From contig CALJZN010000068.1 in assembly GCA_937983405.1 (NCBI GenBank), positions 1 to 63,854 of the forward strand: a DNA stretch of 63,854 nucleotides, in the 5' to 3' direction. The stretch comes from an uncultured Paracoccaceae bacterium (GTDB lineage Bacteria; Pseudomonadota; Alphaproteobacteria; Rhodobacterales; Rhodobacteraceae). Under the pieces are notes generated by a model, which worked only from the letters and a program-made list of their open reading frames with translations, made no database searches and was not told the origin of the DNA. Shown here in pieces: positions 1 through 8,498 of this stretch (its first letter is position 1; the number at the start of each line of letters is the position of its first letter). The translations under genes and the position numbers were made by a program.

Positions 1-136
1 GGCCATCCGGCCGGCGGGCGCAGCCCGCCACGCCCCCGGGGCGCGGCAGGGGTGGGCGGGCGGGCCGCGGCCCGGGGGCGTTCGGCCGCGGCCGGGCGGC
101 GGCCTTCCCGCGCCGGCCCCGCCCGCGCCGCCCGCC

Positions 137-565
137 CTACCAGTGGCCGGTGTTGGGCATGTTCGCCCAGGGATCGGCCGGCGGCAGCGCCGCGCCCATC
201 TGCAGAAGCTCGACCGAGACATTGTCGGGCGAGCGCACGAAGGCCATGCGCCCGTCGCGCGGCGGGCGGTTGATCGTCACGCCGTTGGCCTGAAGATGCG
301 CGCACATCGCATAGATGTCCTCGACCGCATAGGCGAGATGGCCGAAATGCCGGCTGTCCGAGGGCAGGCCCGGGTCGCCGTCCCAGTTCCAGGTCAGCTC
401 CACCGGGCAGTCCTCCTGCCCCGGGGGGGCCATGAACACCAGCGTGAAGCGCCCCTGCTCGCTGTCCACCCGCCGCGTCTCGACCAGCCCCAAGAGGCGG
501 TAGAAGGCCATCGAGGCCTCGAGGTCCAGCACCCGGACCATGGTGTGCAGGTAACGAATCTTCAT
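137..565 (-). CDS. gloA: VOC-family protein, probable lactoylglutathione lyase (glyoxalase I)
   Basis: A 142-aa protein forming one complete vicinal-oxygen-chelate unit pair. It would isomerise the hemithioacetal of methylglyoxal and glutathione to S-lactoylglutathione in the cytoplasm. The expected metal ligands are visible: His near residue 7 (YLHTMVRV), Glu in VELTWNWD, His in HFGHLAYAV and Glu in VSVELLQ, the H-E-H-E pattern of the family. The ATG giving MKIRYLHTMVRVLD is preferred because the open frame upstream is low-complexity Arg/Gly sequence. It is divergent from thyX. Length and motif order fit GloA well, but other VOC isomerases share the fold. Confidence 0.85.
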   Translation of the reverse strand: MKIRYLHTMVRVLDLEASMAFYRLLGLVETRRVDSEQGRFTLVFMAPPGQEDCPVELTWNWDGDPGLPSDSRHFGHLAYAVEDIYAMCAHLQANGVTINRPPRDGRMAFVRSPDNVSVELLQMGAALPPADPWANMPNTGHW

Positions 566-825
566 CGAAGCCCTCCTGTCCCGTCCGGGCCCAAGCCTAA
601 TCCGAACGACGACGGGGGAAAGACCGGAACGTCGAGCGGATGGCGAATTCGACGCCCGGCTGCTCGGCCTCGAGGCGGCCGACGTTGGACTGCGCGCACC
701 CGCCCCCCAGCGCCAGCGCCCGCGCCGCCCCCGCCCGCGCCGCCCCCGCCGCCCGGACCCACGCAGGGATTGCCGCCGCAGGCCGCCGTGGCCGGCAGCG
801 TCGCCGCCACCCACCCAGGCGTCAT
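562..825 (-). pseudogene. possible degenerate lipoprotein reading frame
   Basis: A weak 87-aa frame immediately upstream of gloA. It begins MTPGWVAATLPATAACGGNP, which resembles a lipoprotein signal with a TAAC lipobox-like end, followed by a long Gly/Ala run. The remainder is Arg-rich and looks like a GC-rich shadow, so any original lipoprotein would have lost its frame after the glycine linker. The rest of the 490-base gloA-thyX interval shows nothing else recognisable apart from a promoter candidate for thyX. The family is not identified. Confidence 0.2.
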
Positions 826-992
826 CTGATCCCGCTGCGCGCTGGGCCGTCGTTCGCGGGCGGGCGATGCACCCGCCGAAGGCAGGCCGCCGACGTCGAA
901 GGCCCGGCCGCGCAGGTCAACGCGCGGCAGGCACTTTCCCGGCCGGCGTGGCGCTTTCGCCGCGGTCGCGGCGAGCGACTGCATGCTGCGGT

Positions 993-1020
993 TTGCGCGC
1001 GCGCGGCAACAAGATACAGT
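993..1020 (+). promoter_or_regulatory. candidate promoter for thyX
   Basis: TTGCGC, 16 bases, then TACAGT, ending 35 bases before the thyX ATG, in one of the few AT-containing patches of the interval. This is sequence inspection only; the -35 match is partial. Confidence 0.3.
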
Positions 1021-1055
1021 GGCGACCGAGTCTTTCTTCGACAGGATCCCCGCCC

Positions 1056-1961
1056 ATGCCCATCGACCCCGCGCTTCTTGCCGAAACCGACCGGCTGCGC
1101 GCCGCGCCGCGCCCCACCCTGCGCGCGGTCAGCGAGGGGATGGAGGCGCATCTTTACCGCCCGATCCCGGTGCTCGACCACGGGTTCGTCCGGGTGGTGG
1201 ACTACATGGGCGACGACGCGGCGATCGTGCAGGCGGCGCGGGTCAGCTATGGCGCGGGCACGCGGACGGCGCGGGACGACGCCGGGCTGATCCGCTATCT
1301 GATGCGGCACTGGCACTCGACCCCCTTCGAGATGTGCGAGATCAAGCTGCATGTGAAGCTGCCGGTGTTCGTCGCCCGCCAGTGGATCCGCCACCGCACC
1401 GCCAGCGTGAACGAGATGTCCGCCCGCTACTCGATCCTCGACCGCGAGTTCTACGTTCCCGCGCCCGAGCATCTGGCGGCGCAGTCGGCCGTGAACGCGC
1501 AGGGCCGCGGCGCGGCGCTGGCGGGGGACGAGGCCGCGCGGGTGCTCGACTGGCTGAAGGCCGACGCCGCGCGGGCGTTCGACCACTATGAGGCGATGCT
1601 GGCGACCGAGGGCCAGCAGGGGCTGGCGCGCGAGCTGGCGCGGACGGTGCTGCCGATGAGCACCTACACCCAGTGGTATTGGAAGACCGACCTGCACAAC
1701 CTCTTCCACTTCCTGCGGCTGCGGGCGGATGCGCATGCGCAGTATGAAATCCGCGTCTACGCCGAGGCCATCGCCGCGGTGGTGGCCGACTGGGTGCCCG
1801 CCGCATGGGGCGCCTTCCGCGACTACCGGCTGGGCGGGGTGTCGCTGTCGGCGCAGGGGGTGGCGGTGCTGAAGCGCCGGCTGGCGGGGGAGGTGGTGAC
1901 GCAGGAGGAGTCCGGGATGAGCAAGGGAGAGTGGCGCGAGTTCTGCGAGGTCTGGGGGTAA
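1056..1961 (+). CDS. thyX: FAD-dependent thymidylate synthase ThyX
   Basis: A 301-aa flavin-dependent thymidylate synthase that makes dTMP from dUMP using methylenetetrahydrofolate and NAD(P)H. The signature RHR-x7-S is present as RHRTASVNEMS (about residues 112-122). It is preceded by the conserved HWHSTPFEMCEIKLHVK segment and followed by the substrate-binding region around MSTYTQWYWKTDLHNLFHFL. The ATG at MPIDPALLAE is chosen because upstream in-frame codons are Arg-rich and unlike the family. The protein is slightly longer than many bacterial ThyX proteins (about 220-300 aa) but typical for alphaproteobacteria. It appears to be transcribed alone; downstream sequence is decayed. Confidence 0.96.
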   Translation: MPIDPALLAETDRLRAAPRPTLRAVSEGMEAHLYRPIPVLDHGFVRVVDYMGDDAAIVQAARVSYGAGTRTARDDAGLIRYLMRHWHSTPFEMCEIKLHVKLPVFVARQWIRHRTASVNEMSARYSILDREFYVPAPEHLAAQSAVNAQGRGAALAGDEAARVLDWLKADAARAFDHYEAMLATEGQQGLARELARTVLPMSTYTQWYWKTDLHNLFHFLRLRADAHAQYEIRVYAEAIAAVVADWVPAAWGAFRDYRLGGVSLSAQGVAVLKRRLAGEVVTQEESGMSKGEWREFCEVWG

Positions 1962-2449
1962 GGGGCCCGGCGGGCCCGAAGCAGCGCCGCCTCCGCGCCG
2001 CCCGCGATGCGATCTGGCCCGCAGCGCGCGGCGCGCGGCGCCGCGGCCGGGCCGAAGCAGGGCGGATGTGGTCCGTCTTTCCGCGGCGTGCCGGCCTCGG
2101 CCGTGCGGCGACGGCGCGGCATCGCGGCATCGCCGACCCGGCCAAGGCGCGCGCCGGTCCGGCCCAACCGGGCCTCGGCCCGCGGCTGGATGCAGCGGCC
2201 GGGGCGGCGCCTCTCCCGGCCGGGGAGGGGGGGGCGCCCACCGGCGCGGGCCGCCCCCCGTGCCGCTGGGCGCGCGGACGCTGCGGTCCCCGGCGGCTCT
2301 GTCCGGCCTTGCGGTGGGGGTGACGCGGCGTTCGCCGCGTTCCCGGACGGGGTCTGCGGCGGGCGCGGCGGTTGCCGGACGGAGGCGGCGGTGCGATCGC
2401 CGAAGGCGCCTGGCGCGGGCTGTGCGCGGGAAGGGCCGCCCGCATGCCC
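1962..2449. other. gene-free GC-rich stretch after thyX
   Basis: About 490 bases of extremely GC-rich sequence with no reading frame whose translation resembles a protein. Long open frames occur on both strands only because stop codons are rare at this composition. It abuts the C-terminal end of the M20 peptidase remnant and may be its decayed flank. Confidence 0.5.
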
Positions 2450-3704
2450 CCCCTGGCCTGCCAGCCCCCCCGCCCCCGCCATGGCACGGACCTTCCTCAC
2501 CTGAAGATCCTCCGCGATCGGCACCGCCCCGTCGGGCTGGCCCATCCCCCCCCGGGCGAGGGGGCCTTGGACACAGGCGGGCACCCCCCAGCGACGCCCG
2601 CAGCGGGCGTCGCCGCCGCCCGGCGAGACTGTCGGCACCGGGCGCGTGCCCGACTGCGCCGCGGCCGCGTCGCAGATCAGGCCGACCATCGGGTGACCGG
2701 GGTCCGAGCCCGTGGGCGCGAACGGGGCGTGCGGCATTTCCCCGATCGTCACGCCCGGGTGGCGGGCGGCAGGCCCGGCCAGCGCCTAGCGCATCCTCGG
2801 CCAGCGTCACGCCCAAGGGCATGCGGATGTCCGCCTCGACCACCGCCGCGCCGGGGATGAGGTTGATCTCGCGGCCGCCCGCGAGCATCCCGATGCCGCC
2901 GGTGAGGCGCCAGGTCACCTCGGCCCCGCCGGCCCCCAGCGCCCGGTCCGCCGCGGCGCGCAGCCCGGGCCGGCCAGCCTGCGGCCGATGCCTCGGGGCG
3001 GGCGCGGGACGATCGCCCCCAGACCCTCGAGGTCGGGCTCAGCCGCGCGGCGATCTTGGTGGCGCTCTCGGCCAGAACTGGATCGGCGCCGCGCGCCCCC
3101 CGGGTTGCGGATGCGGAAGCGGACCCATGCGGGCGACGTCTTGCCCGAGCGCAGCGCGCACGGGCCGGTGGGCGCGGCCGACAGCCGGCCGTCGCCCCCC
3201 GGTTTCCCAAGGTGGCTGGCCATCAGCCAGCCGCTGCCCCAGCGTCCCCCCGTCCCGTCGTCCGACACCACACTGGGGATGACGCGGCCGGCACGGCACG
3301 GCATGTCGCGCAGGGCGAGGACGGCGAAGATCGGCGCCGAGGTGCCGGCCGTCATGTCAACCAGGCCGCGGCCGTGCCGGCGGCCCCCCTCGATCGCGCC
3401 CGACCCGGGGGGCGCGCGACCACGACGCACGGCGGCCGGCGGGGAGGGCGTCGATATCCCCGTCCAGCACCAGATGCCGCCCGGGGCGGCCGAACCCGGG
3501 CGGTGGCGGCGCGGTTCGGCCTCGTGGGTTCGGGCGCGACGGTCGCGACCGCCTCCCCTTGCCTTCGAGGACCGCGCGGACACCGTCCGCCCCCGCCACG
3601 GCGGGGCCCGGCGGATGCGCGGTGTCGATGCGGGCGAAGCCCTGGCGGAGGGCAACGGCCCCTCCCACCATCGCGGCAAGGCGGGCGTCAGGGGTGTCGG
3701 GCAC
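2450..3704 (-). pseudogene. decayed M20-family metallopeptidase (ArgE/DapE-like)
   Basis: Recognisable M20 peptidase segments lie in order on the minus strand but in different frames. They are an N-terminal start near MPDTPDARLAAMVGG, HLVLDGDIDALPAG (metal-site region, near 3476), GGRRHGRGLVDMTAG (second metal Asp region), VIPSVVSDDGTGG (catalytic Glu region, now DD), ESATKIAARLSP, GGREINLIPG and VEADIRMPLG (dimerisation domain), and DPGHPMVGLICDAAA to VSPGGGDARCGRRWGVPA near the end. At least three frame changes separate them, so no functional enzyme can be made. An intact M20 paralogue occurs at 23523-24806. The order of motifs makes the family call firm; exact ends are estimates. Confidence 0.75.
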
Positions 3705-3705
3705 G

Positions 3706-3890
3706 GGGCATCGTTTCGGGCGGCGGGGTCGGGCACGGGGACGGCGGCGATCGGCGCGCGGACGTCAGGCACTTCGCCGGCGGCAGGCAGGTGCAGGGGC
3801 GGCGCCTGCTCGACCGCCGCGCCCTTCGCAATCGCCGCCACCCGGTCGCACAGGCCGATCCTCAGCGACAGGTCGCGGGCGACGACCGCC
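3706..3890 (-). pseudogene. remnant of peptide ABC transporter ATP-binding protein (Opp/Dpp C-terminus)
   Basis: The minus strand reads VVARDLSLRIGLCDRVAAIAKG, then VEQAPP and IAAVPVPDPAARND. This matches the end of OppD/F- or DppD/F-type ATPases, where the switch-His segment (SHDLSVV...CDRVAVMYLG) is followed by the diagnostic AVPVPDP tail. The switch His is Arg here. Walker A and B could not be found; the 317 bases on to the start of the downstream transporter gene show only degraded frames. It lies directly upstream of the M20 remnant, suggesting a lost peptide-uptake and hydrolysis operon. Short, but the tail motif is characteristic. Confidence 0.5.
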
Positions 3891-4207
3891 AGCACCGGCC
3901 CGCGGCCGGCCTGGGCGCAGGCAGGGCGGGCGGCCCGCCGCTCTGCCCCGCAGGGCGCGATGGGCGCCGAGGCCGCGCGCAGGCCGGGGGCGGTGGGCTT
4001 CCGCCTGCCGGGGTAGAGCCGGACGGCCGGGACCGGGACGCCCCGCATCGCCCGCGGCACGGTCCGCGCCGGCGCTGGCGGCGGTCGTGGCCCACGTCCG
4101 CCGCGGGCTGGCGGGCACGCCGCTGGACGACCCCGTGGAGCGCGGCGCGGGCTGCCGACGGGCGCCGGGCCTTGCCCCTGCCAGCGGGTCGGCTATGGAT
4201 CGGGCGG

Positions 4208-5113
4208 ATGTCTGCCGTTCCCGCCCAACGCCCCCTGGCCGGTGTCCTCTGGATGCTGTCGGCGGGGCTCGCCTTCGTCGGGGTCAACGCGGTGGTCAAG
4301 CATCTCGGGCCCGACATCCCGGCGGCGCAATCGGCGTTCGTGCGCTATGCTCTGGGGCTCATCTTCCTGATCCCGGCGATCCCGGCCTTGCGCGCGGCGC
4401 GGCTGGCCCCCGGCGACCTGCGGCTGTTCGCGGCGCGCGGGGCGGTGCACAGCTTGGGCGTGATCCTGTGGTTCCATGCGATGATCCACATTCCGCTGGC
4501 CGAGGTCACGGCAATGGGATACCTCACGCCGGTCTATGTCACCCTCGGAGCGGCGCTCTTTCTGGGCGAGCGGTTCGCGCTGCGCCGGGCGCTGGCGGTG
4601 GCGGCGGCGCTGGCCGGGGCGGCGATGGTGCTGCGGCCGGGCTTTCGCGAGATCTCGGAGGGTCATGTCGCCATGCTGGGCAACGCGGCGCTGTTCGCGG
4701 CCTCCTACCTGCTGGCCAAGCGCATGGCCGACCGGACGAGCCCTGCGGTCGTGGTGGCCATGCTGTCGGTGACGGTGACGGTGGGGCTGGCGCCCTTCGC
4801 GGCGGCGGTCTGGGTGCCGATCACGGCCGTCCAGGTGGGCTGGCTGTTTGTCGTCGCGACCTTTGCCACCGCGGGGCACTATGCGATGAGCCTCGCGTTC
4901 CGGGCTGCGCCGATCTCGGTCACCCAGCCGGTGACCTTCCTGCAACTGCTCTGGGCGACGCTGCTTGGGGCCCTCGCCTTCGGCGAGCCGGCGGACGGCT
5001 GGGTGATCGCCGGGGGGCTGACGATCATCGCGGCGGTCAGCTTCATCACCTGGCGCGAGGCGGTGCTGCGCCGCGCGGCGATCACCCCGCCCGACGTGGC
5101 GACAAGGGGCTAG
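4208..5113 (+). CDS. EamA/DMT-family transporter
   Basis: A 301-aa inner-membrane protein with about ten hydrophobic helices arranged as two EamA repeats, the drug/metabolite transporter layout. The first repeat starts LAGVLWMLSAGLAFVG. The second covers HVAMLGNAALFAASYLLAKR to the end and contains PVTFLQLLWATLLGALAFGE, a typical last-repeat segment. Family members export amino acids, purines or other metabolites; the substrate cannot be told here. The ATG at MSAVPAQRPL places a short hydrophilic head before helix 1; the frame stays open upstream over the decayed Opp remnant, but that part has no DMT character. It converges on ppx. Confidence 0.88.
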   Translation: MSAVPAQRPLAGVLWMLSAGLAFVGVNAVVKHLGPDIPAAQSAFVRYALGLIFLIPAIPALRAARLAPGDLRLFAARGAVHSLGVILWFHAMIHIPLAEVTAMGYLTPVYVTLGAALFLGERFALRRALAVAAALAGAAMVLRPGFREISEGHVAMLGNAALFAASYLLAKRMADRTSPAVVVAMLSVTVTVGLAPFAAAVWVPITAVQVGWLFVVATFATAGHYAMSLAFRAAPISVTQPVTFLQLLWATLLGALAFGEPADGWVIAGGLTIIAAVSFITWREAVLRRAAITPPDVATRG

Positions 5114-5235
5114 CCGCGGCGTCCTGGGCGGGTGCTCGGCCGCGACGGGGTCGGCCCGCAGGCGCCGGGCCCTGGCCTGGCGCCCGCCGCCCGCGCCCGC
5201 CGCCGGCCGGGGTGCGGCGGCTGGGGGCAGGTCCC

Positions 5236-6783
5236 CTATCCGCGGCCCACCCGCACCTTCGTCGTCACCTTCAGCGCCGCGGCGAGCGAGGCGAAGCGGG
5301 CGGCGGCCACCTCGCCGTAGAGATCCTCGGCGGCCGGGTTCAGCACCAGTTCCAGCAGCTTCTTCTTGGGGAAGAACACCAGCCGGCAGGCCTCGTCGAT
5401 CCCCTCGAGCGCGAACATCGCGCCGAAGCGCAGCGCCTTGCCCAGGACCTCGGCCTCGATCACCTCTTCGGGGTCAAGCAACCTGACGAGCGGCTCCATC
5501 CGCGTGCCCGCCCGGCTGGAGCGGTAGCGGTGCAACAGCGCCAGGCCCAGGAACACCCGGCCCGAATGGTCGAGCCCGCCCATGTTCGCCCGCGTCGCGG
5601 TGTCGAAGCAGACCTCGGCGCGATAGTCGGGATGGGCGCGCCAGTTCACATCGTGCAACAGGCAGGCGGCCTTGACCAGGCGCAGCCGCGCCGGCGGCGC
5701 GCGGCGATAGAGCGGCTGGAGGAAGGCGAACAGCCGCATGCCCGTGCCCGGCATCCGTGCCGCGGCGGCCTCCATGAAGCGGCAGGCCTCGATCAGCGGG
5801 TCGCGGGCGCGCAGGGCCTCGGGCATTTCCTCGTAGAGCATCCCCTCGCGCAGCCCGTAGGCCGAGATGTCGATCTCGGCGGGGCGGAAGCTGCGCACAA
5901 GCTCGCTCAGGATCAGGCTGGCGACGGGGACATGCTCGATCCGTTCGGCCGACAGCCCGGTGCGCGCGCGCAGCAGGGCAAGATCGTTCTCGGCGATCCA
6001 GTCCACGGTGGCGCGCACGTCCCGCGGCGTCATGCGGTATTCGTGCATCACCGTCAAAGGGTAGGCCCGCCGCTCCATGTCGAGCCGGGCGAAGGCGCGC
6101 CACGAGCCGCCGACAAGGTAGAGCCGCCCGTGCTCGGTGCCGAGCCGCGGCGCCACCCCATCGAGGATGTCGCGGATGTGCCGCTTGAGCCCCTTGCGCC
6201 CGCCCCCGATGCCCTGCAGCCGGAACGGGCCCAGCGGCGTCGAGACGCGCGCGCCCACCCGGCCCCTGGCGATCACCGCCAGCTCCATCGAGGCGCCGCC
6301 GATGTCGCACACCAGCCCCTCGGCCCCGGGCCAGCCCAGCAGCACGCCTTGGGCCGACAGCCGCGCCTCCTCGGGCCCGTCGATGACCCACAGCTTCAGC
6401 CCGGTCTCGGCCAGCACCTCGGCGCGGAACGCCTCGCCGTCGGTGGCCTCGCGCACCGCGGCGGTGGCGAGGCAGATCAGGCGCGGCAGCTTCATCCCCT
6501 CGGCCAGCCGGGCGAAGCGGCGCAACGCGGCCAGCGCGCGGACGCGCCCGGCGGGGTTCAGCCGGCCGGTCTCGGCCAGCCCGGCCCCGAGCCCGCACAT
6601 GAGCTTTTCGTTGTAGAAATAGGCCGGCGAGCGCGCCGCGCCGTCGAACACCACCAGCCGCACCGAGTTCGAGCCGACATCGACCACGCCCACCCGGCTG
6701 AGCGCCCGCGCGGCGGGGTCGTCGAACAGCGGGGCGCCAAAGGGGCTTGCGCCCTCGGCCATCGGGTCGGCGATCGCATCCAT
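5236..6783 (-). CDS. ppx: exopolyphosphatase / guanosine pentaphosphate phosphohydrolase (Ppx/GppA family)
   Basis: A 515-aa ASKHA-fold phosphatase acting on inorganic polyphosphate and/or pppGpp. Phosphate-1 motif VGVVDVGSNSVRLVVFDG (about residues 31-48) and the second phosphate motif CDIGGASMELAV are clear. The remaining C-terminal part (AACLLHDVNWRAHPDYRAE, about residue 360 on) is the HD-like helical domain of longer family members, with the HD pair LLHDVNW. Length matches full-length alphaproteobacterial Ppx. A head-to-head promoter region of about 170 bases separates it from rlmJ. Ppx versus GppA preference cannot be read from sequence. Confidence 0.92.
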   Translation of the reverse strand: MDAIADPMAEGASPFGAPLFDDPAARALSRVGVVDVGSNSVRLVVFDGAARSPAYFYNEKLMCGLGAGLAETGRLNPAGRVRALAALRRFARLAEGMKLPRLICLATAAVREATDGEAFRAEVLAETGLKLWVIDGPEEARLSAQGVLLGWPGAEGLVCDIGGASMELAVIARGRVGARVSTPLGPFRLQGIGGGRKGLKRHIRDILDGVAPRLGTEHGRLYLVGGSWRAFARLDMERRAYPLTVMHEYRMTPRDVRATVDWIAENDLALLRARTGLSAERIEHVPVASLILSELVRSFRPAEIDISAYGLREGMLYEEMPEALRARDPLIEACRFMEAAAARMPGTGMRLFAFLQPLYRRAPPARLRLVKAACLLHDVNWRAHPDYRAEVCFDTATRANMGGLDHSGRVFLGLALLHRYRSSRAGTRMEPLVRLLDPEEVIEAEVLGKALRFGAMFALEGIDEACRLVFFPKKKLLELVLNPAAEDLYGEVAAARFASLAAALKVTTKVRVGRG

Positions 6784-6950
6784 CGCTGTATCCTCCCCCC
6801 GGAGGCCCTCCGCTTCTGGCGGCGACTGTGCCGCCGCTGCCCCGGCGCGTCAACTGCCCCCGACTGCCCCCGATGCCGCGCTGCGGCGGCGCGCGCGGTT
6901 GCCCCGCCGCGCCGGGATCGGCTAAGGGGCGGCGCAGAGGGTTGCGCGCC

Positions 6951-7736
6951 ATGCTCTCCTATCAGCACGCCTATCATGCAGGCAACGCCGCCGATGTGCA
7001 CAAGCACGCGGCGCTCGCGGTCATGCTCGACTACCTCGCCGCCAAGCCCAAGCCCCTGACCTACCTCGAGACCCATGCCGGCCGCGGCCTCTACTTCCTC
7101 GACGCGCCCGAGGCCGCCCGCACGGGCGAGGCGGCGGCGGGCATCGGGCGGCTCGAGGCGGCCTTCCCGCCCGGGCATCCCTACCGGCGGGCGCTGGCGG
7201 CGGTGCGGGCCGCGCACGGGCCGGCGGCCTATCCGGGCTCGCCCCTGGTCGCCGCCCAGCTCATGCGGCCCGGCGACCGGATGCATCTGGCCGAGCTGCA
7301 CCCCCAGGAGGTCGCCGCCCTGCGCGAGGCCATGGCCGGACGCGGCGCCGACATCCGCGCCGAGGACGGGTTCGCCATGGCCCGCGCCCTGCTGCCGCCC
7401 ATGCCGCGGCGCGGGCTGATTCTGATCGACCCGTCCTGGGAGGTGAAGACCGACTATGCGCGCCTGCCCGGGCTGATCGCGGCGCTGCACCGCCGATGGC
7501 CGGTGGGCGTGATCGTGCTGTGGTATCCCCTGCTGGCGGGGGCGCCGCAGGCGGGCCTGACGGCGGCGCTTCACGCGCTTGCCCTGCCCGGGGCGCTGCG
7601 CCACGAGGTCGCCTTTCCCCCCGCCCGCCCGGGCCACGGGATGACCGGCAGCGGGCTGTTCGTGGTCAACGCGCCCTACGGCTTTCGCGACGAGGCCGGG
7701 CGGCTGTCGGCGCTGTTCGCCCGCCAGGCGACATAG
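6951..7736 (+). CDS. rlmJ: 23S rRNA (adenine(2030)-N6)-methyltransferase RlmJ
   Basis: A 261-aa class I SAM methyltransferase predicted to methylate A2030 of 23S rRNA. The N-terminus MLSYQHAYHAGNAADVHKH is the family hallmark. YLETHAGRGLYFLD supplies the SAM-binding loop, and LILIDPSWEVKTDY carries the DPxW/Y (D/N-P-P-Y-like) catalytic motif. C-terminal HGMTGSGLFVVNAPYG is also conserved. Start and length agree with the family (about 260-280 aa). It stands alone, followed on the opposite strand by a methyltransferase remnant. Confidence 0.95.
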   Translation: MLSYQHAYHAGNAADVHKHAALAVMLDYLAAKPKPLTYLETHAGRGLYFLDAPEAARTGEAAAGIGRLEAAFPPGHPYRRALAAVRAAHGPAAYPGSPLVAAQLMRPGDRMHLAELHPQEVAALREAMAGRGADIRAEDGFAMARALLPPMPRRGLILIDPSWEVKTDYARLPGLIAALHRRWPVGVIVLWYPLLAGAPQAGLTAALHALALPGALRHEVAFPPARPGHGMTGSGLFVVNAPYGFRDEAGRLSALFARQAT

Positions 7737-7830
7737 GGCGTCGGCAGGCCGGCCAAGCGCTCGGTCCCGGGCGCCGCGTCGCGAAACAGCCGCGCCGGTG
7801 CGGGAGGGAAGATCACCGCCGTGCCCTCGA

Positions 7831-8262
7831 TCATCTCGCTCCGGGCTCGCGCCGGTCGGGCAGCTTCGCCGCCCGGCGGCGGGTGAACTGGCGCCCCAGG
7901 GGGGCGGGACAGCCCGGGCAGCCGGGCACACAGGTCGGCGCCTGCGCCACGAACCGGATCGAGGGGAGACGCACCAAGACCCGGGCCGCCGGGCGCTGGC
8001 CCTCGGCGGCAAGGTCGGCCTGCCCGGCGGGGCCGTCGACCTGCTCGATCACGCTGTTCAAGGCGGCGATCTCGACGGCCGCGCCGGGCAGGTTCGGCGC
8101 GGTGGACCCGGGCGGCCCGTCGAGGTCGGCACGGAAGCGGGGATTGCCGCCGAGGTCGATCGGCCGCTCGCCCGGCTGCGGCCGCATCCGTGCGACGAAG
8201 CGCGCCAGCCGCGGCCGCCGGGTCGGGCGCGAGAACGGCCGCTCGATCGCCTCCACAGCGGG
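7831..8262 (-). pseudogene. class I SAM-methyltransferase remnant with internal deletion
   Basis: The minus strand reads RLARFVARMRPQPGERPIDLGGNPRF, then APNLPGAAVEIAALNSVIEQV, then a degraded tail (LVRLPSIRFVAQAPTCVPG). Intact proteins of this type have a LDLGGTPxFW loop, a TxxNLPG strand, about 30 further residues, and then SNSVIEHVG and TPSxxFPxEPHxxVP. Here NLPGA runs almost directly into NSVIEQV, so that piece appears deleted in frame, and the P-E-P-H segment is corrupted. No convincing start codon is near. Together with the flanking stem-loops this fills most of the rlmJ-hbd interval. Called a pseudogene by motif order only. Confidence 0.5.
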
Positions 8263-8380
8263 GAAGGCCGAAGACCGGCGGCGGTCAGGGCCGGCACTGC
8301 GGCTGCAGGGCCGGCACGGCCCGCGGGGCGCGGCCGCTCGGCCGTCCGTCGCGCCGGGACCATGGCGCGAACGGTCGACG

Positions 8381-8411
8381 CGCCAAACTCCTTCGCCGAA
8401 GGATTTTGGCG
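8381..8411. terminator. stem-loop, AATCCTTCG family, copy 1
   Basis: Two 15-base arms (8381-8395 and 8397-8411) around a single base, with one mismatch. The right arm is CGAAGGATTTTGGCG. No T-run is needed on either strand because short A/T tracts sit inside the arms. It lies 31 bases from copy 2, beyond the end of hbd. Confidence 0.55.
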
Positions 8412-8441
8412 CGGTCGCGCGGGGCGGGGGGCGGGCGCCAA

Positions 8442-8474
8442 GGCCGAAAATCCTTCGACGAAGGATTTTCGGCC
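8442..8474. terminator. stem-loop, AATCCTTCG family, copy 2 (likely hbd terminator)
   Basis: A perfect 16-bp inverted repeat: arms 8442-8457 and 8459-8474 around one base, core AAAATCCTTCG/CGAAGGATTTT. It begins about 25 bases beyond the hbd stop codon, where a Rho-independent terminator for that leftward gene is expected. In the leftward transcript the 3' arm contains four U residues within the stem rather than a free U tract. Confidence 0.65.
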
Positions 8475-8498
8475 CCGTCGGCGGCGCGGCCCCGCGCC

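Noticed and set aside
1-136. Coding sequence at the left edge
   Set aside because: Only low-complexity GC-rich frames; no protein family visible.
822-4060. Very long open frames (several hundred codons) on both strands in this interval
   Set aside because: Their translations are Arg/Pro/Gly-rich and overlap each other or thyX; GC-rich DNA has few stops. Only scattered M20 and Opp motifs are protein-like.
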